Source of the DNA: an uncultured Eubacteriales bacterium
GTDB taxonomy: Bacteria > Bacillota > Clostridia > Lachnospirales > Anaerotignaceae
Length of the DNA: 10,215 nucleotides
Assembly (NCBI GenBank): GCA_902406135.1
Contig: CABPCX010000038.1
Span: 1-10,215 of the forward strand
Direction: 5' to 3'
The position numbers were made by a program, and so were the translations under genes. Shown here piece by piece: positions 6,400 through 10,215 of the stretch. The notes beneath the pieces are model-generated. The model had not been told where the DNA came from and ran no database searches. It was given only the letters and a program-made list of their open reading frames with translations. Every line of letters begins with the position of its first letter. The stretch's first letter is position 1.

Positions 6400-7485
6400 A
6401 TGAGCATTACCATGCCCGCCATAGAAATAAAATTCAGACAGCTGGCCTCGACTTTCATTCAGAGAAGTGAAAGGGGGACGGCTGTTTTAATAATAAAGGA
6501 TGATACCGAAGGAGCAGGCTTTGTGAAATACACCGATGCTGCCGCTGCTTCGGCTGACAAGGCATATTATACCGCCGCCAATATGCTCTACATAACCGAT
6601 GCCCTAAGCTTTAAGGCAAAGGAGGTCTATGTGGTAAAAATTCCGGCTGAGGGTGCCATAAACGATGCTTTAACTGCCATCAAAAAAAGGCTCACCACCG
6701 GCTGGATAACCATTGCGGACGGCACAAATGAGGAGTTTGAACAGCTTAAAAGCTGGATAGTATCCCAGGAAGCCCAGAACCTTACCTATAAGGCCGTGGT
6801 GTTTGGACTTACGGCTCCTGACTGTATGCATATAGTCAATCTGGTAAATGAAAAGGTGACATTTAACGACGCCAGAGGAGAGGCCAGCGGAGAAAAATAT
6901 ACGCCGTCCCTGGCAGGAATGCTTGCAGGATGCAATGTGGAGCAGGGAGCTACAGGATATTTGTGTTCAAATCTTTCATACGTCCAGGAAGTGGAGGACA
7001 GGGACGCCGCCCTTGATAAGGGAGAGTTCATTCTCTATAACGACGATGAGAGTGTAAAGGCAGCCAGGGGCATAAACTCACTGACTACCCTGGACGGATC
7101 CACAAAAACCGAGGATATGAGATTCATAGATATAGTCGAGGCCATGGACCTTATAAAGGACGATATATCTTCCACCTGGCGTGATGATTACTGCGGAAAG
7201 TACAAAAACCTGTATGATAACCAGGTGCTTTTTATTTCGGCGGTAAACGGGTATTTCAGGGATTTAGCCGATGAGAATGTGCTGGATAAAAATTATGATA
7301 ATCTCTGCAGTGTAGATGTGGAGGAACAGCGTTCGGCATGGCTTGCCTCGGGAAAGAGCGAGGCGGCTTCCTGGGATGAGGCGAAGGTAAGGAATATGAC
7401 CTTTAAGAGAAAGGTCTTTCTTTCAAACAGCATAAAAATACTTGGGGCCATGGAAGATCTTGAATTTGTATCAAATCTGGCCTGA
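6400..7485 (+). CDS. Contractile tail sheath protein, XkdK-like
   Basis: Forms the contractile outer sheath of the tail, which makes this a myovirus-type phage. The 361 residues are in the compact range of phage sheaths. The N-terminus (MPAIEIKFRQLASTFIQRSERGTAVLII) is typical of the Firmicutes sheath family. The C-terminal domain (about 218-358) carries the recognisable pattern AARGINSLTTL, DIVEAMDLIKDDI, LYDNQVLFISAVNGYF, a VDVEEQR segment and a final KVFLSNSIKILGAMEDLEF strand-helix segment. The ATG at 6400 has AAGGAG (6385-6390) nine bases upstream. The stop is followed at once by the ribosome binding site of the tube gene, the partner with which it is normally paired. Confidence 0.95.
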   Translation: MSITMPAIEIKFRQLASTFIQRSERGTAVLIIKDDTEGAGFVKYTDAAAASADKAYYTAANMLYITDALSFKAKEVYVVKIPAEGAINDALTAIKKRLTTGWITIADGTNEEFEQLKSWIVSQEAQNLTYKAVVFGLTAPDCMHIVNLVNEKVTFNDARGEASGEKYTPSLAGMLAGCNVEQGATGYLCSNLSYVQEVEDRDAALDKGEFILYNDDESVKAARGINSLTTLDGSTKTEDMRFIDIVEAMDLIKDDISSTWRDDYCGKYKNLYDNQVLFISAVNGYFRDLADENVLDKNYDNLCSVDVEEQRSAWLASGKSEAASWDEAKVRNMTFKRKVFLSNSIKILGAMEDLEFVSNLA

Positions 7486-7497
7486 GGAGGTTTTTAA

Positions 7498-7923
7498 ATG
7501 GATAGGAATAAACTTTTAAACGGTATTGGCGGGAACGTATGGGTGGACGGTGAGCTTTTATGTAATGTCAAAAGTGTGGATTTTAAGCTCACCGGAAACT
7601 TTTCGGATATTGCCTGCTGCGGAGACCCTGCCACCTATGCCGCATACGAAGGATATGCCGGTGAGGGCACCCTTGAGACCTATAAGATGAACAGTTCCCT
7701 GGCGGCAAAAACGGCCGAAGGTTTCAGAAGCGGCGTTATACCTGACACAAAAATAATCACAAAGGTGGAGAACCGTGCCACGGGACAGGCCGAAAGATGG
7801 GCTTTGACAGGCGTTGTATTCACCGAAGCGTCCATAGCCAAGTTTGAGGCACAGAAAACCATTGAGGAGAGTTTCCCCATAAAATTCTCCCACGCCGAAA
7901 ACCTGGAAACAATAAAGGGGTGA
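7498..7923 (+). CDS. Tail tube protein, XkdM-like (DUF2001)
   Basis: Stacks as rings to make the inner tube through which DNA passes when the sheath contracts. The 141-residue size and the opening pattern (GIGGNVWVDGELLCNVKSVDFKLTGN), followed by a GEGTLETYKMNSSL strand and an ERWALTGVVFTE strand, match the XkdM/DUF2001 tube family of Bacillus-type contractile phages. GAGGAGG (7484-7490) overlaps the sheath stop codon and lies seven bases before the ATG at 7498, so sheath and tube are likely translated in a coupled way and both at high level. The gene ends one base before the chaperone's ATG. Confidence 0.92.
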   Translation: MDRNKLLNGIGGNVWVDGELLCNVKSVDFKLTGNFSDIACCGDPATYAAYEGYAGEGTLETYKMNSSLAAKTAEGFRSGVIPDTKIITKVENRATGQAERWALTGVVFTEASIAKFEAQKTIEESFPIKFSHAENLETIKG

Positions 7924-7924
7924 G

Positions 7925-8344
7925 ATGATGACTAAGGAAAAATACGAAAATGCGTCAATGGACGATCTTCTCAGGTCCATAGAGTGGAAGTCAAAATATA
8001 AGGAGCGTACCGTTAAGATTGATATACCTTTTCTGGAAAGGTCCCTTGAATTCAGAACTCCCACCCAGGACGAGTTTTTGAGGTTTTTTGATGAGTTTGG
8101 AGAGAGCGCCGAAAAACAGTATGACGCCTATTCCCATCTTATATACGATACCTGCCCCATTTTACACGATACACAGCTGCATGAGGCTTTGGATATAAAG
8201 GACCCCTATGATGTGGTGGGAAAACTTTTCTCGGCACAGACCGTATTTGAGATAGGAGCTGAGCTCAACAGTGAATTTGACATAAATAAAAGCGACAGGG
8301 CCGAATCGTTAAAAAAGCCATCGAAGAAGGAGAACCAGACCTAA
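7925..8344 (+). CDS. Tail assembly chaperone, XkdN-like (short, unshifted form)
   Basis: Expected to bind the tape measure protein and guide tube polymerisation without being part of the finished tail. The 139-residue product has the acidic and helical character of XkdN-like proteins and sits in the diagnostic place between tube and tape measure. ATG occurs at 7925 and 7928; the upstream GGGGTGAG overlaps the tube stop, and either ATG is possible. Near its end, codons TTA AAA AAG form the slippery heptamer A AAA AAG (8311-8317). Ribosomes that do not slip add only eight more residues and stop at TAA 8342-8344. Shorter and longer forms in defined ratio are the rule for this gene class (lambda G/GT). 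Confidence 0.85.
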   Translation: MMTKEKYENASMDDLLRSIEWKSKYKERTVKIDIPFLERSLEFRTPTQDEFLRFFDEFGESAEKQYDAYSHLIYDTCPILHDTQLHEALDIKDPYDVVGKLFSAQTVFEIGAELNSEFDINKSDRAESLKKPSKKENQT

Positions 8345-8475
8345 ACCTTTATATGTTCTGGGCGCTCAAGGGGCACAGCCTCAGCGAAATGGCTCTCTGG
8401 ACACCTTTGGAAAAGAGTTTTATGACGGCTGCGGCTCTGGTTTATATGGAAAAAATGGCTGTTGACGGGGAGTGA
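7925..8475 (+). CDS. Tail assembly chaperone, -1 frameshift long form (junction 8317)
   Basis: If ribosomes slip back one base on A AAA AAG, translation continues from GCC at 8317-8319 to the TGA at 8473-8475. This adds 52 residues in place of eight and gives about 183 in total. The extension begins AIEEGEPDLNLYMFWALKG and includes LWTPLEKSFMTAAALVYMEK; it is compositionally coding-like and fills the entire gap before the tape measure gene. The -1 frame is open only from 8290 (after a TAA at 8287), so the frame overlap is narrow (8290-8344) and contains the slippery site. The extension has no convincing start of its own; its first ATG (8353) lacks a ribosome binding site. Programmed frameshifting here is well known across tailed phages; for this phage it is inferred. 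Confidence 0.8.
8311..8317 (+). promoter_or_regulatory. Programmed -1 ribosomal frameshift site (A AAA AAG)
   Basis: The heptamer matches X XXY YYZ in the zero frame (TTA AAA AAG) and is the same sequence used by E. coli dnaX. A weak hairpin is possible downstream (CCAGA 8335-8339 with TCTGG 8357-8361, 17-base loop); I see no strong pseudoknot or clear upstream Shine-Dalgarno stimulator. Confidence 0.78.
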
Positions 8476-8480
8476 ATAGC

Positions 8481-10139
8481 ATGTCCACAAAGGTTATAAG
8501 CACCATACTGACCCTCAAGGACAATATGTCCGGAGGGCTCATAAAAGCATCTAAAAACATAAAGGGAATGTCAAAGGAAGCCCAGACCGCTTCAAAAAGC
8601 ATGGTCTCTTTAGCCAAAAACTTCAAAAAATCCGCCGATGAGATGATAGGAAAGTCCGTAAAGCTCGGAGCGGCAGCCGCAGCCGCCCTGGGCGGACTGG
8701 CGGTAAAAACAGGCCTTAGTGAAGCCTTTGACCTGGAGGGCTACAGGACCCAGCTTGAGACAGCCACCAAGGATACACAAAAGGCCGCCGACATAATGAC
8801 CTATGCCATAAATCTGGCCAACAAAACTCCCTATGAGGGCGGACAGATGATAGAAGCGGCCTCAAAGTTTGAATCCATGGGAATGGATGCCTATAAATGG
8901 CTTTCTTTATCGGGAGATCTGGCAGCCGCCACAAATAAAGACCTGATACAGGCCACGGAAGCGCTCATCGATGCCCAGACAGGAGAGCTGGAAAGGCTCA
9001 AGGAATTTGGAATAACCAAGGCTATGGTGACCGAAAGGGCCAATGAACTATGGTCAGGGGTCCAGGTGGTAGATAATAGCGGAAGCATAACGGACCTTGC
9101 CAAATTCAATGAGGCACTGGTGGATCTTATGGAAGAAAAATACAGCGGCGGTATGGAAAAGATGGCTAATACCACAAAGGGTATGTGGTCGACCATCACG
9201 GGCATAACCAAAAGCGCACTGTCCAAAATAATGGGTATGCAGGAGGACGGAAGCGTAAAGGCAGGCTCTCTTTTGGACCTCATAAGGAAAAAACTGCAGT
9301 CGGTATCGGAAAAGATGCAGCAGTGGCAGAAGGACGGCACCTTTGACCGCCTGGCGAAGAAAGCCGCCCACTATTTCGGGGTGATAGAAAGCGGTGTATC
9401 GGCTGTGGCGTCCTTCGTATCGGAACATAAGGAAGGTATAAAGACCCTGGCTGTGGCGGTCACAACATTTTACGGAGCCGTTAAGGCAGCCGGCTTGATA
9501 AAGACTGCCATAACCGGTGTACAGGTGGTATGGGGACTTTTAAACGGCACAATGGCTTTAACTCCCCTTGGTATGGTTGTATTTGGCATAACTGCCGTTG
9601 TTACGGCCCTTTATCTGCTTTACCAGAACTGGGATAAAGTAACATCCTTCATAAGCGGTGAAATAGAGATAATAAAGACCAATCTGGGAAATATGGTAAA
9701 TGCCGTAAAGGAGAAGGCTTCAGCCGTATGGGAAGGGATAAAGGCAGTATTTTCGAGTATGTCCCAGTGGGTCAGTGAACATATAATAGCACCCATATCC
9801 TCCCTTGTGCCACAATGGCTCAAAAATCTCTTTGGCGGAGGAAGTGCCAAGGCGGAAATAACCGTCAAGGATGAAAGAAACGATAAAAGTCCTGGGAAAA
9901 ACGCCCTGGGCACACAATACTGGCGTGGCGGCACCACCTGGGTGGGAGAAAGGGGTCCTGAGCTTTTGACCCTGCCTTCGGGCTCTAAAATAACTCCCTC
10001 CGACAGGGTGCCAAAGGGCGGAAACAATATAAACGTATATCTTACTGTACAGGGGAACCTCTACAGCAATGACAGCGCCAAAAAGGAATTTGGTGAATAC
10101 ATAGCAAAAGAAGTGCTTTTCAGGCTTGCTAAGGCATAA
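8481..10139 (+). CDS. Tail tape measure protein
   Basis: Extended protein that fills the tail tube during assembly and sets its length. The product is about 552 residues from the ATG at 8481. An in-frame GTG at 8472 adds three residues but overlaps the ribosome binding site GGGGAG (8467-8472), so it is less likely. Seen: an Ala-rich N-terminal helix region; a segment (about 85-140) with TQLETATKDTQKAADIMTYA and NKTPYEGGQM, the pattern of the tape-measure N-terminal domain; hydrophobic helices around 322-383, including ALTPLGMVVFGITAVV; and the common C-terminal motif WVGERGPELLTLPSGSKITP (487-506). Using the general rule of about 0.15 nm per residue, the tail would be near 80 nm, short beside PBSX-like relatives. 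There is no obvious lysozyme or peptidase domain. Confidence 0.95.
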   Translation: MSTKVISTILTLKDNMSGGLIKASKNIKGMSKEAQTASKSMVSLAKNFKKSADEMIGKSVKLGAAAAAALGGLAVKTGLSEAFDLEGYRTQLETATKDTQKAADIMTYAINLANKTPYEGGQMIEAASKFESMGMDAYKWLSLSGDLAAATNKDLIQATEALIDAQTGELERLKEFGITKAMVTERANELWSGVQVVDNSGSITDLAKFNEALVDLMEEKYSGGMEKMANTTKGMWSTITGITKSALSKIMGMQEDGSVKAGSLLDLIRKKLQSVSEKMQQWQKDGTFDRLAKKAAHYFGVIESGVSAVASFVSEHKEGIKTLAVAVTTFYGAVKAAGLIKTAITGVQVVWGLLNGTMALTPLGMVVFGITAVVTALYLLYQNWDKVTSFISGEIEIIKTNLGNMVNAVKEKASAVWEGIKAVFSSMSQWVSEHIIAPISSLVPQWLKNLFGGGSAKAEITVKDERNDKSPGKNALGTQYWRGGTTWVGERGPELLTLPSGSKITPSDRVPKGGNNINVYLTVQGNLYSNDSAKKEFGEYIAKEVLFRLAKA

Positions 10140-10182
10140 CCAAAGGCAGAGATAAAGGCACATCAGGAAACGGGGAATAAAA

Positions 10183-10215
10183 ATGGATATCATATTTTCC
10201 GCAAATAACAATGAG
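10183..10215 (+). CDS. Start of XkdP-like LysM/baseplate hub protein (partial)
   Basis: Eleven codons, MDIIFSANNNE, run off the right edge. An ATG at 10183 is preceded by a moderate GGGGA (10172-10176 region). The opening resembles the start of XkdP-type LysM-containing tail proteins, which follow the tape measure in PBSX-like phages and link tube end to baseplate. With so few residues, the assignment rests mainly on position. Confidence 0.5.
   Translation, partial: MDIIFSANNNE

Noticed and set aside
8353..8475. An independent small gene starting at ATG 8353 before the tape measure.
   Set aside because: No Shine-Dalgarno precedes it, and the frame's open part extends upstream to exactly cover a canonical slippery site, so the frameshift explanation is stronger.
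9620..10211. Long minus-strand open frames opposite the tape measure.
   Set aside because: Antisense to an unambiguous tape measure gene, no ribosome binding site and no recognisable domain.
1..10215. CRISPR array, tRNA, insertion sequence, attachment site or defence/toxin cargo.
   Set aside because: No regularly spaced repeats, cloverleaf, terminal repeats with transposase, integrase or cargo-like gene were found; all coding space is structural phage genes.

Overview
The window is the left-to-centre part of a tailed-phage late operon, most likely from a prophage or temperate phage of a Gram-positive anaerobe (Firmicutes, class Clostridia). Three things point there: strong AGGAGG-type ribosome binding sites before almost every gene, heavy use of ATA for isoleucine and AGA/AGG for arginine, and a gene order matching the PBSX/skin type of contractile-tailed phage (capsid genes, connectors, XkdK-like sheath, XkdM-like tube, XkdN-like chaperone, tape measure, XkdP-like protein). 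GC is in the mid-40s percent in the rows I counted. No host gene, integrase, repressor or attachment site is visible, so the host and the lysogenic state are inferred.

Layout: all genes are on the + strand and tightly packed. Positions 1-1457 hold the large terminase, cut off at the left edge. The portal (1491-2732), a ClpP-fold head maturation protease (2751-3488) and an HK97-fold major capsid protein (3626-4819) follow. Four neck genes come next: a gp6-like connector, a head-closure protein, a gp10-like tail completion protein and a tail terminator (4854-6394). The tail module follows: sheath (6400-7485), tube (7498-7923), tail assembly chaperone with a -1 frameshift extension (7925-8475), and tape measure (8481-10139). 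The first 11 codons of an XkdP-like LysM/baseplate-hub gene end the window (10183-10215).

How they work together: terminase pumps DNA through the portal into a capsid assembled by the major capsid protein and matured by the protease. The neck proteins seal the head and join it to a contractile tail made of an inner tube and outer sheath, whose length is set by the tape measure protein with help from the chaperone pair. The tape measure is short, about 552 residues, which predicts a short tail of roughly 80 nm.

Two places stand out. One is a clean A AAA AAG slippery heptamer in the tail chaperone gene; it explains an otherwise start-less reading frame (8317-8475) before the tape measure. The other is the only sizeable non-coding gap (3489-3625), directly before the capsid gene. 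It carries a 10-bp perfect inverted repeat, a terminator-like hairpin with a T-run, and a repeated heptamer that allows alternative pairings, so it may be a structured leader or attenuator. I see no defence, toxin or other cargo system; apart from these points it is an ordinary structural module.
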